The notes under the pieces: generated by a model | Seen by the model: the letters and a program-made list of their open reading frames with translations, nothing else | Database searches by the model: none | Told to the model about the DNA's origin: nothing | In this document: piece by piece, positions 6,565 through 15,494 of the stretch | Numbering within the stretch: the first letter of the stretch is position 1 | Layout of the letters: each line of letters opens with the position of its first letter | Program-made: the position numbers and the translations under genes | Assembly (NCBI RefSeq): GCF_002269255.1 | Contig: NZ_CP022823.1 | Span: 4,402,001 to 4,466,000, forward strand | Direction: 5' to 3' | DNA length: 64,000 nucleotides | Source: Klebsiella quasivariicola | GTDB lineage: Bacteria; Pseudomonadota; Gammaproteobacteria; Enterobacterales; Enterobacteriaceae

Positions 6565-7833
6565 ATGTATGATTTCGTGATTATCGGCGGCGGCATCATC
6601 GGCATGTCGACCGCCATGCAGTTAATTGAGATTTACCCGGACGCCCGCATTGCGCTGCTGGAAAAAGAGACCGGTCCGGCCTGCCATCAGACTGGCCACA
6701 ACAGCGGCGTGATCCACGCCGGGGTGTATTACACCCCCGGCAGCCTCAAGGCGCAGTTTTGCCTCGCCGGCAACCGCGCCACCAAAGCGTTTTGCGAGCA
6801 GAACGGCATCCGCTATGACGTCTGCGGCAAAATGCTGGTCGCCACCTCGCCGCTGGAGATGGAGCGGATGCGCGCCCTGTGGGATCGCACCGCCGCCAAC
6901 GGCCTGCAGCGCGAGTGGCTAAGCGCCGGGGAGCTACGCGAGCGCGAACCGAACATCAGCGGGCTCGGCGGGATCTTCGTCCCTTCCAGCGGCATCGTCA
7001 GCTACCGCGACGTGGCGGCGGCGATGGCGAAAAACTTCGAATCGAAAGGCGGAACGATCGTCTACGACGCCGAAGTCAGCGCCCTGAAAGAACATGCCAG
7101 CGGCGTGGTGATCCGCACCCGCCAGGGCGCCGAATATGAGGCCTCCACGCTGATCGCCTGTTCGGGCTTGATGGCCGATCGGCTGGTAAAAATGCTCGGC
7201 GTCGATCCCGGGTTTATCATCTGTCCGTTCCGCGGCGAGTATTTCCAGCTGGCGCCGCAGCACAACCAGATCGTCAACCATCTGATCTATCCGATCCCCG
7301 ATCCGGCGATGCCGTTCCTCGGCGTCCACCTGACCCGCATGATCGACGGTAGCGTCACTGTCGGCCCTAACGCGGTGCTGGCGCTGAAGCGTGAAGGCTA
7401 CCGCAAGCGCGATATCTCGCTGGCCGATACCCTCGAGATCCTGACCTCGCCCGGCATTCGCCGGGTACTGCACAACAACCTGCGCGCCGGACTGGGCGAA
7501 ATGAAAAATTCGCTGTGCAGAAGCGGCTATCTGCGGCTGGTGCAGAAATACTGCCCGGGTCTGACGCTGAGCGATTTACGCCCTTGGCCCGCCGGCGTGC
7601 GGGCGCAGGCCGTCTCGCCGCAGGGCAAGCTGATCGACGATTTTCTCTTCGTCACCACCGCGCGTTCCATTCACACCTGCAATGCGCCATCGCCGGCGGC
7701 CACCTCCGCTATCCCGATCGGCGCGCACATCGTCAGCAAGGTACAGACCCTGCTGGAAAGCCAGAGCAACCCCGGACGCACGCTGCGTGCGGCACGTAGC
7801 GTGGAGACACTACACGCCGCTTTTACCCGTTAA
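6565..7833 (+). CDS. lhgO: L-2-hydroxyglutarate dehydrogenase/oxidase
   Basis: FAD-dependent enzyme of 422 residues in the DAO family. The dinucleotide-binding GGGIIGMST stretch lies near residues 8-16, followed by the HNSGVIHAGVYY segment typical of LhgO. It oxidises the L-2-hydroxyglutarate made by GlaH back to 2-oxoglutarate, passing electrons to the membrane quinone pool in E. coli. The two enzymes therefore form a cycle that consumes glutarate. It follows glaH by 27 bases and precedes gabD by 23, consistent with one transcript. No defect is visible. Confidence 0.95.
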   Translation: MYDFVIIGGGIIGMSTAMQLIEIYPDARIALLEKETGPACHQTGHNSGVIHAGVYYTPGSLKAQFCLAGNRATKAFCEQNGIRYDVCGKMLVATSPLEMERMRALWDRTAANGLQREWLSAGELREREPNISGLGGIFVPSSGIVSYRDVAAAMAKNFESKGGTIVYDAEVSALKEHASGVVIRTRQGAEYEASTLIACSGLMADRLVKMLGVDPGFIICPFRGEYFQLAPQHNQIVNHLIYPIPDPAMPFLGVHLTRMIDGSVTVGPNAVLALKREGYRKRDISLADTLEILTSPGIRRVLHNNLRAGLGEMKNSLCRSGYLRLVQKYCPGLTLSDLRPWPAGVRAQAVSPQGKLIDDFLFVTTARSIHTCNAPSPAATSAIPIGAHIVSKVQTLLESQSNPGRTLRAARSVETLHAAFTR

Positions 7834-7856
7834 CCCCCTGAAGACAGGAAGCGATT

Positions 7857-9305
7857 ATGCAACTCAACGATATGACACTGTTTCGCCAGCAGGCGCTGAT
7901 CGATGGTCAGTGGCGCGATACGCCCAACGGCGATGTGATTGCGGTGACCAACCCGGCCAACGGCGAGCAGCTCGGCAGTGTGCCGAAAATGGGCGCCGAC
8001 GAAACCCGCGAAGCAATTGAAGCCGCCAATCGCGCTCTTTCCGCCTGGCGTGCCCTGACCGCCAAAGAGCGGGCGAATATTTTGCGCCGCTGGTTCGATC
8101 TTATGCTGGAGAATCAGGACGATCTCGCCCGCCTGATGACCCTCGAGCAGGGAAAACCGCTGGCGGAAGCCAAAGGCGAAATCAGCTACGCCGCCTCCTT
8201 TATTGAGTGGTTCGCCGAAGAAGGTAAGCGCATTTACGGCGATACCATTCCCGGCCATCAGGCCGACAAACGCCTGCTGGTGATTAAGCAGCCCATCGGC
8301 GTTACCGCCGCCATCACCCCGTGGAACTTCCCGGCGGCGATGATCACCCGCAAAGCCGGCCCGGCGCTGGCCGCCGGCTGCACCATGGTCCTGAAACCGG
8401 CCAGCCAGACGCCGTTTTCCGCGCTGGCGCTGGCCGAACTGGCGAATCGCGCCGGGATCCCCGCCGGAGTGTTCAACGTGGTCACCGGCTCCGCCGGCGC
8501 GGTCGGAGGCGAACTGACCAGCAACCCGCTGGTGCGCAAGCTCTCCTTTACCGGCTCGACCGAGATTGGCCGCCAGCTGATGGAGCAGTGCGCGAAAGAC
8601 ATCAAAAAAGTCTCCCTGGAGCTGGGCGGCAACGCGCCGTTTATCGTCTTTGACGATGCCGACCTCGATAAAGCCGTCGAGGGGGCGCTGGCGTCGAAGT
8701 TCCGCAACGCCGGACAGACCTGCGTCTGCGCCAACCGCCTGTACGTCCAGGACGGGGTGTATGACCGTTTCGCCGAGAAGCTGCAGCAGGCGGTGGAAAA
8801 ACTGCGCATTGGCGACGGCCTGCAGGACGGCGTCACCACCGGCCCGCTGATCGACGAGAAAGCCGTGGCCAAAGTTGAAGAACACATTGCCGATGCCATC
8901 GCCAAAGGCGCGAAGGTGGTCACCGGCGGCAAACCGCACGCCCTGGGCGGCAACTTCTTCCAGCCGACCATCCTGGTCAACGTTCCCGACAGCGCCAAAG
9001 TGGCGAAAGAGGAGACCTTCGGCCCGCTGGCCCCGCTGTTCCGCTTTAAAGATGAAGCCGACGTCATTGCCCAGGCCAACGATACCGAATTCGGCCTCGC
9101 TGCCTATTTCTACGCCCGCGATCTGAGCCGCGTCTTCCGCGTCGGCGAAGCGCTGGAGTACGGCATCATCGGCATCAACACCGGCATTATCTCCACCGAA
9201 GTCGCGCCGTTCGGCGGCGTCAAGGCCTCCGGCCTCGGCCGCGAAGGGTCGAAGTACGGCATCGAAGACTATTTAGAAATCAAATATATGTGTATTGGCC
9301 TGTAA
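7857..9305 (+). CDS. gabD: Succinate-semialdehyde dehydrogenase (NADP+)
   Basis: Aldehyde dehydrogenase of 482 residues, the same length as E. coli GabD. The general base E255 (LELGGNAPF) and nucleophile C289 (GQTCVCANR) are in place. It oxidises succinate semialdehyde to succinate, the last step of GABA and 5-aminovalerate-type breakdown; it also accepts glutarate semialdehyde in the lysine route. It lies 23 bases after lhgO and 12 before gabT. A long antisense frame overlaps it but is only a codon-bias shadow. Confidence 0.95.
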   Translation: MQLNDMTLFRQQALIDGQWRDTPNGDVIAVTNPANGEQLGSVPKMGADETREAIEAANRALSAWRALTAKERANILRRWFDLMLENQDDLARLMTLEQGKPLAEAKGEISYAASFIEWFAEEGKRIYGDTIPGHQADKRLLVIKQPIGVTAAITPWNFPAAMITRKAGPALAAGCTMVLKPASQTPFSALALAELANRAGIPAGVFNVVTGSAGAVGGELTSNPLVRKLSFTGSTEIGRQLMEQCAKDIKKVSLELGGNAPFIVFDDADLDKAVEGALASKFRNAGQTCVCANRLYVQDGVYDRFAEKLQQAVEKLRIGDGLQDGVTTGPLIDEKAVAKVEEHIADAIAKGAKVVTGGKPHALGGNFFQPTILVNVPDSAKVAKEETFGPLAPLFRFKDEADVIAQANDTEFGLAAYFYARDLSRVFRVGEALEYGIIGINTGIISTEVAPFGGVKASGLGREGSKYGIEDYLEIKYMCIGL

Positions 9306-9317
9306 CAGGAGCGACGG

Positions 9318-10601
9318 ATGAACAGCAATAAAGCAATGATGGCGCGTCGCAGCGACGCAGTCCCGCGCGGCGTCGGCCAGATCCACCCTATTTTCGCCGA
9401 ACGGGCGGAGAACTGCCGGGTGTGGGACGTCGAAGGGCGGGAATATCTCGATTTTGCCGGCGGGATCGCGGTGCTCAATACCGGGCATCTTCATCCGCAG
9501 ATTGTCGCCGCCGTGGAAGACCAGCTGAAAAAGCTGTCGCATACCTGCTTCCAGGTGCTGGCCTACGAGCCCTACCTGGCGCTGTGTGAAAAGATGAACC
9601 AGAAGGTGCCCGGTGATTTTGCCAAGAAAACCCTGCTGGTCACCACCGGGTCGGAAGCGGTGGAGAACGCGGTGAAAATCGCCCGCGCGGCAACCGGGCG
9701 CAGCGGCGCTATCGCCTTCACCGGCGCCTATCACGGCCGTACCCATTACACCCTGTCGCTAACCGGGAAAGTGAACCCGTATTCCGCCGGTATGGGGTTA
9801 ATGCCGGGCCACGTCTACCGCGCCCTCTACCCGTGCGCGCTGCACGGCGTCAGCGATGACGAGGCGATCGCCAGCATTCATCGCATCTTCAAAAACGATG
9901 CCGCGCCGGAAGATATCGCCGCCATCATTATCGAGCCGGTGCAGGGTGAAGGCGGATTCTATGCCGCCTCCCCGGCCTTTATGCAGCGCCTGCGCGCCCT
10001 ATGCGACGAGCACGGCATCATGCTGATCGCCGATGAGGTCCAGAGCGGCGCGGGCCGTACCGGCACGCTGTTCGCCATGGAGCAGATGGGCGTGGCGGCG
10101 GATATCACCACCTTCGCCAAATCCATCGCCGGTGGCTTCCCGCTGGCGGGCGTCACCGGTCGCGCGGAGGTGATGGACGCCATCGCCCCCGGCGGACTGG
10201 GCGGCACCTACGCCGGCAACCCCATCGCCTGCGCCGCCGCCCTGGCGGTATTGCAGATTTTCGAGCAGGAAAACCTGTTGGAAAAAGCCAACCAGCTCGG
10301 CGATACCCTGCGCCAGGGCCTGCTGGCGATCGCTGAAGAGCACCCGGAGATCGGCGATGTGCGCGGTCTGGGGGCGATGATCGCCATCGAGCTGTTTGAA
10401 GAGGGCGACCGCAGCAGGCCGAACGCCAGGCTGACGGCGGATATTGTCGCCCGCGCGCGAGACAAAGGCCTGATCCTGCTCTCCTGCGGGCCGTACTACA
10501 ACGTGCTGCGCATCCTGGTGCCGCTGACCATCGAACAGGCGCAGATCGAGCAGGGGCTGAAGATCATCGCCGACTGCTTTAGCGAGGCGAAACAGGCATA
10601 G
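9318..10601 (+). CDS. gabT: 4-aminobutyrate aminotransferase
   Basis: PLP-dependent class III aminotransferase of 427 residues. The PLP lysine is K268 (FAKSIAGGFPL) and the preceding ADEVQSGAGRTG segment carries the cofactor-binding aspartate. It transfers the amino group of GABA (or 5-aminovalerate) to 2-oxoglutarate, giving succinate (or glutarate) semialdehyde for GabD. It is part of the gla-gab operon, followed by a 132-base gap with a GC hairpin before gabP. Confidence 0.95.
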   Translation: MNSNKAMMARRSDAVPRGVGQIHPIFAERAENCRVWDVEGREYLDFAGGIAVLNTGHLHPQIVAAVEDQLKKLSHTCFQVLAYEPYLALCEKMNQKVPGDFAKKTLLVTTGSEAVENAVKIARAATGRSGAIAFTGAYHGRTHYTLSLTGKVNPYSAGMGLMPGHVYRALYPCALHGVSDDEAIASIHRIFKNDAAPEDIAAIIIEPVQGEGGFYAASPAFMQRLRALCDEHGIMLIADEVQSGAGRTGTLFAMEQMGVAADITTFAKSIAGGFPLAGVTGRAEVMDAIAPGGLGGTYAGNPIACAAALAVLQIFEQENLLEKANQLGDTLRQGLLAIAEEHPEIGDVRGLGAMIAIELFEEGDRSRPNARLTADIVARARDKGLILLSCGPYYNVLRILVPLTIEQAQIEQGLKIIADCFSEAKQA

Positions 10602-10677
10602 AACAACAGACATGCGGACACGAAGTACGTTTGTAAGGGAATGAAGACGAGACCTGCAAAACAACAATAATACGCGT

Positions 10678-10701
10678 GCCCCGGCGCGGGAACGTCGGGG
10701 C
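10678..10701 (+). other. GC-rich hairpin between gabT and gabP
   Basis: GCCCCG (10678-10683) pairs with CGGGGC (10696-10701) in the 132-base gabT-gabP gap. There is no T-run. It may protect the upstream mRNA or lower permease expression; the role is inferred. Confidence 0.4.
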
Positions 10702-10733
10702 GCTCTCCCAGGTGACACACTTCGAGAGGGTAA

Positions 10734-12137
10734 ATGATGGGGCAACTGTCGCAATCACAGGATTTAGGGGCGGGGCTGAAGTCGCGCCACGTCACGATGT
10801 TATCTATCGCCGGGGTGATCGGCGCGAGTTTATTTGTCGGTTCCAGCGTCGCCATTGCCGAGGCGGGCCCGGCGGTGCTGCTGGCCTATCTGTTTGCCGG
10901 GCTGCTGGTAGTGATGATAATGCGTATGCTGGCCGAAATGGCGGTTGCCACGCCGGATACCGGCTCCTTTTCCACCTACGCCGATAAAGCCATCGGCCGC
11001 TGGGCGGGGTATACCATCGGCTGGCTGTACTGGTGGTTCTGGGTTCTGGTTATTCCGCTGGAAGCCAATATCGCGGCGATTATTCTGCATTCGTGGGTCC
11101 CGGGCGTCCCGGTGTGGTTGTTCTCGCTGGTCATCACTCTCGCCCTCACCGGCAGTAACCTGCTGAGCGTCAAAAACTACGGCGAATTCGAGTTCTGGCT
11201 GGCGCTGTGCAAAGTGATCGCGATACTGGCGTTTATCGTCCTCGGCGCGGTCGCCATTACCGGCTTTTATCCGTATGCCGAGGTCAGCGGCATTTCGCGT
11301 CTGTGGGATCACGGCGGCTTTATGCCGAACGGCTTCGGCGCGGTGCTGAGCGCGATGCTGATCACCATGTTCTCGTTTATGGGCGCAGAGATCGTCACCA
11401 TTGCCGCCGCCGAATCGGACACGCCGGATAAACACATCGTCCGCGCCACCAACTCGGTGATCTGGCGTATCTCTATTTTTTATCTGTGCTCGATCTTTAT
11501 CGTCGTCGCCCTGATCCCCTGGAATATGCCGGGGCTGAAGAGCATCGGTTCCTATCGCTCAGTGCTGGAGCTGCTGCATATTCCCTACGCGAAGCTGATT
11601 ATGGACGGTGTGATCCTCCTGTCGGTCACCAGCTGTCTGAACTCGGCGCTGTATACCGCCTCGCGGATGCTCTACTCCCTGAGCCGTCGCGGCGATGCGC
11701 CGGCCATCATGGGCCGGACCAACCGCAGCAAAACGCCGTACGTGGCGGTCCTGCTCTCCACCGGCGCGGCGTTCCTTACCGTGGTGGTGAACTACTATGC
11801 CCCTGCGAAGGTGTTTAAATTTCTCATCGACAGCTCCGGCGCCATCGCCCTGCTGGTCTATCTGGTGATTGCCGTTTCACAACTGCGGATGCGTAAAATC
11901 CTTCAGGCGCAAGGCGGCGAAATCCGTCTGAGAATGTGGCTCTATCCGTACCTGACCTGGCTGGTGATCGCCTTTATCACCTTCGTGCTGGTGGTGATGC
12001 TGTTCCGTCCGGCACAGCAGCTGGAGGTGATCTCTACCGGCCTGTTAGCATTGGGAATTATTTGTACGGTACCGATTATGTCGCGCTGGAAAAAGCTGGT
12101 ATTGTGGCAAAAACTGCCGCTGCAAAATACGCGTTAA
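10734..12137 (+). CDS. gabP: GABA permease
   Basis: Amino acid/polyamine/organocation permease with about 12 membrane spans, 466-467 residues. It imports GABA by proton symport to feed GabT. Two adjacent ATG codons (10734 and 10737) are possible starts; E. coli GabP begins MGQ, favouring 10737. GAGGG lies just upstream. From memory it is near identical to the E. coli permease across its whole length, including the LLSTGAAFLTVVVNYYAPAK segment. Confidence 0.95.
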   Translation: MMGQLSQSQDLGAGLKSRHVTMLSIAGVIGASLFVGSSVAIAEAGPAVLLAYLFAGLLVVMIMRMLAEMAVATPDTGSFSTYADKAIGRWAGYTIGWLYWWFWVLVIPLEANIAAIILHSWVPGVPVWLFSLVITLALTGSNLLSVKNYGEFEFWLALCKVIAILAFIVLGAVAITGFYPYAEVSGISRLWDHGGFMPNGFGAVLSAMLITMFSFMGAEIVTIAAAESDTPDKHIVRATNSVIWRISIFYLCSIFIVVALIPWNMPGLKSIGSYRSVLELLHIPYAKLIMDGVILLSVTSCLNSALYTASRMLYSLSRRGDAPAIMGRTNRSKTPYVAVLLSTGAAFLTVVVNYYAPAKVFKFLIDSSGAIALLVYLVIAVSQLRMRKILQAQGGEIRLRMWLYPYLTWLVIAFITFVLVVMLFRPAQQLEVISTGLLALGIICTVPIMSRWKKLVLWQKLPLQNTR

Positions 12138-12182
12138 CCCTGTTCCCGGCGCCCGCCGGGAAGAGTATTCAGGAGTAAGAAC

Positions 12183-12875
12183 ATGACCGCCATTTCCCAG
12201 GCGACGGCCATTGACGGGTACCGTTGGTTGAAAAACGACATCATCCGCGGGGTCTACCAGCCCGATGAGAAGCTGCGGATGAGCCTGTTAACCTCGCGCT
12301 ATGCCCTGGGGGTCGGTCCGCTGCGCGAGGCGCTCTCGCAGCTGGTGGCCGAGCGGCTGGTGACGGTGGTTAATCAGAAAGGCTATCGGGTGGCGCCCAT
12401 GTCGGAACAGGAGCTACTCGATATCTTTGACGCGCGCGCCAACATGGAAGCCATGTTGGTGCGTCTCGCCATCGAACGCGGCGGCGACGAGTGGGAAGCG
12501 GAGCTGCTGGCCCGCGCCCATCTGCTCAACAAGCTGGAGTCCTCTGACGCCAGTGAGCGCTTACTCGATGAATGGGACCAGCGCCATCAGGCGTTTCATA
12601 CCGCCATCGTCGCCGGCTGCGGCTCGCAGTACTTACTCCAGATGCGCGAACGGCTGTTCGATCTGGCGGCGCGCTACCGCTTCATCTGGCTGCGCACCAC
12701 CGTGCTGTCGGTAGAGATGCTGGAAGATAAGCATGTTCAACACCAGACCCTGCTGGACGCCATTCTGGCGCGCGATGCCGGGCGAGCCAGCGCGCTGATG
12801 CGCGAGCACTTACTGACCCCGATCCCGATTATTCAGCAGGCGATGGCTGGCAAGCTGCAGCCACAGGTAGGGTGA
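12183..12875 (+). CDS. glaR: GntR-family repressor of the glutarate/GABA operon (GlaR/CsiR)
   Basis: FCD-subfamily GntR regulator of 230 residues, slightly longer at the N-terminus than the E. coli protein. The winged helix-turn-helix spans roughly residues 12-78 (LLTSRYALGVGPLREALSQL) and the ligand-binding FCD domain follows. It closes the operon it controls, with a matching operator upstream of glaH. AGGAG sits 6 bases before the ATG. In E. coli the repressor is released by 2-hydroxyglutarate or glutarate. Confidence 0.93.
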   Translation: MTAISQATAIDGYRWLKNDIIRGVYQPDEKLRMSLLTSRYALGVGPLREALSQLVAERLVTVVNQKGYRVAPMSEQELLDIFDARANMEAMLVRLAIERGGDEWEAELLARAHLLNKLESSDASERLLDEWDQRHQAFHTAIVAGCGSQYLLQMRERLFDLAARYRFIWLRTTVLSVEMLEDKHVQHQTLLDAILARDAGRASALMREHLLTPIPIIQQAMAGKLQPQVG

Positions 12876-12972
12876 GTCAGAGGGCGGGGTTGGGAGTACT
12901 GATGAGGCGGCAAAGTCTTCGCTACGCTTCTCCACGCCGCACGGGCGCGGAGAAATCGTATCCGTAGATCAA

Positions 12973-13371
12973 TCAGGCCCGCAGGCGAACCGGTTCGCTG
13001 AAATCGTCGGCCGGTTCCAGCTTCAGATTAAAGGTGGTCAACAGCGCCGCGGCGCGGTCGTGAAACTCGCGTAGCGTTTTTTCCAGTCTGTCGCTCACTT
13101 CCGGGTCGTCAATGTCGACCGCCTGCCATGTGCCCTCTTTATTGAACAGGCCAAACTGGTAGCTGTAGGTGAAACGTGACTCTTGTGCTTCCATTTCCAT
13201 CCACCAGCCCCAGAACTCACGCTTCTCCGGTGCGGGCTTAACGTTGACGCAAACTGCCAGGCAATCGAAAAAGAAACGGTTGTCATGGCACTGCTCTTCG
13301 CGAATGTAAGGCCCCAGCGCCGTGAATTTCTTGATCAACTTACTTTTCAGGTGTCCACTCGGTAACGTCAT
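12973..13371 (-). CDS. crl: Sigma factor-binding protein Crl
   Basis: Small protein of 132 residues beginning MTLPSGHLKSKLIKKFTALGPYIRE, a close match to E. coli Crl (133). Crl binds RpoS and helps it capture core RNA polymerase. The conserved DCLAVCVNVKPAPE and FWGWW segments are present. It stands alone on the minus strand, convergent with glaR. Its closeness to the RpoS-dependent gla operon is probably chance. Confidence 0.95.
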   Translation of the reverse strand: MTLPSGHLKSKLIKKFTALGPYIREEQCHDNRFFFDCLAVCVNVKPAPEKREFWGWWMEMEAQESRFTYSYQFGLFNKEGTWQAVDIDDPEVSDRLEKTLREFHDRAAALLTTFNLKLEPADDFSEPVRLRA

Positions 13372-13428
13372 TGCGATCTCCTTTAGTGATGCAACTGTTT
13401 TACCAAACCAATAGAATTTAGCAATAAA

Positions 13429-14673
13429 TTAACCAAATCTATGATTAATCCAGCGGGCGATCTGTCGTAATGCGTGATCAAAATTGCGATACACCGGGTT
13501 AAACGGGATCTCCAGCAGTTTGCCATCGGCGGATGACGAGGTGATTAACCGCGACTCCTCTTCGGGGCTGAACGGATCGTCCTTCCAGAAGCCGGAAAGC
13601 ATCGGCGTTGGGCAACGGCGCCCCAGCAGTCCCTGGGTTTTTAAAGAATAGCGGTTGAGCTCCACGCGCAGCGCTTCGTCAGACGCGTCATGCATGCCCA
13701 GCCGCGAGGCCAGCACGTCGAGATACATCTCCGGCACGCGGCCCTGATGCAGGGGATCCACCAGCAGGCCGTGAACCACCGGGCCCAGGCAGGCTACAGC
13801 CTTCAGCCGCTGCGGCTCCAGGTAGCCCAGACGCACCGCGATATTCGCGCCAAAGCGGAAGCCGAAGGCGGCGACCCGGGTATGGTCAATCCATGGTACA
13901 TTTTCCAGATGACGCAGCGCGTGCTGATGCAGCAGGCTGGTGTCCTGATTGAGCGTCCATTTTGACGAGAAGCCGATGGAGGGCATATCAATGGTCAGCA
14001 TGGCAATGCCGAGCGGTGAGAAGTAATTCTCATACAGGTTGTAATAATCAGTCTGCAGCGAGTCCAGCCCGCCGCACATCAGCACCGTCGGAAACGGCCC
14101 CTCGCCTTTCGGCATATGCAGAAAGCCGGTTATCGGCGAACCGCCAGGGATAGTGAACTCCAGCTCGCGCAGCGAGCCCGGCAGCCGCTGGGCCGCTTCT
14201 TCATAGGCCCGGTTGGCCAAAGCCTGCGCCTGTTCAGCCAGCTCATCGCCTTTAATATGCGGATAAGCGGCAATGCTATACAGATTCGAGGCGTGCAGCC
14301 AGTGACGGCCGCTCAGCAAAGGATCGGCTTCCTGTCCGGCCTTTTGTTGCCACAGCATCGCCTCTTTCGCCCACTCAAAGATCCAGTTGCCGCCGCGATA
14401 GCCGATGACGGTATCGAACAGCTCCGGATCGGTTCGTTCGGCCTCGCTCATCACAATACGCGCCTGCACATCAAGGATCTCCTGCGGGGTCACACCGCGC
14501 CAGATCCACATCAGGCGGTTGATCAACCGGTACCAGTGATCCACATGATTGCCGCTCAGCGCCGACTGCATCGCCTGGGGTTTTCCGGCAGAAAACCGAC
14601 GCACCAGCGTAGAAGTTTCGGGATGTTTGAAGCGAGGTTTAAACAGCGTTTCGCTGAGGTTAGCCTGTGACAT
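13429..14673 (-). CDS. frsA: Fermentation-respiration switch protein FrsA
   Basis: Alpha/beta-hydrolase-fold protein of 414 residues when started at MSQANLSE (ATG 14673, GGAG 7 bases upstream), the same length as E. coli FrsA/YafA. An upstream in-frame start exists but lacks a good site. It binds unphosphorylated EIIA-Glc and shifts the balance between respiration and fermentation in E. coli. The esterase-like FGFRFGANIA stretch has R where a nucleophilic serine would be expected, as in other FrsA proteins. Confidence 0.93.
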   Translation of the reverse strand: MSQANLSETLFKPRFKHPETSTLVRRFSAGKPQAMQSALSGNHVDHWYRLINRLMWIWRGVTPQEILDVQARIVMSEAERTDPELFDTVIGYRGGNWIFEWAKEAMLWQQKAGQEADPLLSGRHWLHASNLYSIAAYPHIKGDELAEQAQALANRAYEEAAQRLPGSLRELEFTIPGGSPITGFLHMPKGEGPFPTVLMCGGLDSLQTDYYNLYENYFSPLGIAMLTIDMPSIGFSSKWTLNQDTSLLHQHALRHLENVPWIDHTRVAAFGFRFGANIAVRLGYLEPQRLKAVACLGPVVHGLLVDPLHQGRVPEMYLDVLASRLGMHDASDEALRVELNRYSLKTQGLLGRRCPTPMLSGFWKDDPFSPEEESRLITSSSADGKLLEIPFNPVYRNFDHALRQIARWINHRFG

Positions 14674-14724
14674 GTGCAGTCTCCGTCGTAGTGCCACTCC
14701 TGTTATTGTAACCTGCTAAAGGAT

Positions 14725-14756
14725 AAAAAAAACCACGCCCGGCAAGCCGGGCGTGG
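14725..14756 (-). terminator. Rho-independent terminator of gpt
   Basis: CCACGCCCGG (14733-14742) and CCGGGCGTGG (14747-14756) form a 10-bp stem with a CAAG loop, followed on the minus strand by eight T residues. It lies 22 bases after the gpt stop. Confidence 0.9.
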
Positions 14757-14778
14757 TAAATAGCACTGTCCTGTAGAA

Positions 14779-15237
14779 TTAACGACCTGCGATAGGCGGT
14801 ACAAATACCACGCCCATATCCCACGGCTGCTCAATCCAGGTATCCTGCGGAATATCCACCACGTAATCGTCCACCAGCGGGCGGCCTGCCGGCTTGGCGA
14901 AAATGGTGACAAAGTGCGCTTTTGGATACATTTCGCGGATCGCCACGGCGGTACCGCCGGTATCTACCAGATCGTCGATGACGATAAAGCCTTCGCCATC
15001 GCCTTCCGCGCGTTTCAGCACTTTCAGCTCGCGCTGGTTATCATGGTCGTAGCTGGAAATGCATACGGTATCAACATGACGAATGCCCAGTTCACGCGCC
15101 AGTAAGGCTCCCGGTACCAGTCCACCGCGGCTCACGGCAATAATGCCTTTCCATTGCTCAACCGGCAGCAGACGGCTGGCCAGTTTGCGGGCGTGAATCT
15201 GCAACATGTCCCAGGTGACGACGTATTTTTCGCTCAT
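14779..15237 (-). CDS. gpt: Xanthine-guanine phosphoribosyltransferase
   Basis: Purine salvage enzyme of 152 residues, the same length as E. coli Gpt. The PRPP-binding loop VIDDLVDTGGTA is at about residues 85-96. It converts guanine and xanthine with PRPP to GMP and XMP at the inner face of the membrane. It is divergent from pepD, and the shared 257-base gap should hold both promoters. Confidence 0.97.
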   Translation of the reverse strand: MSEKYVVTWDMLQIHARKLASRLLPVEQWKGIIAVSRGGLVPGALLARELGIRHVDTVCISSYDHDNQRELKVLKRAEGDGEGFIVIDDLVDTGGTAVAIREMYPKAHFVTIFAKPAGRPLVDDYVVDIPQDTWIEQPWDMGVVFVPPIAGR

Positions 15238-15494
15238 GTGAAGTGTCCCAGCCTGTGTAATACGGCTTAAATAATGTTCGAGGGGGAAAATGGTTGCGCG
15301 AGATTATAGAGATCTGACGCACTAAAAACCAGTGTTAAGCGGTTTGCGCAACGCTTTTTGCGTTGTTTACACTACCTGCGGCGGTGGAAAGTGGTATTCT
15401 CAACCCCATCGCGCAAGCCCGGGCTTGTTGTGTATTTTAATGCTAACCCTCGTCCTGCAACCGCTGTATGCAGGCGTCTGTAAGGAGACTTACC

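Noticed and set aside
7830..8939. A 369-codon open frame antisense to gabD.
   Set aside because: It is a shadow of a GC-rich gene: no family resemblance and no ribosome-binding site, while the sense strand encodes a complete GabD.
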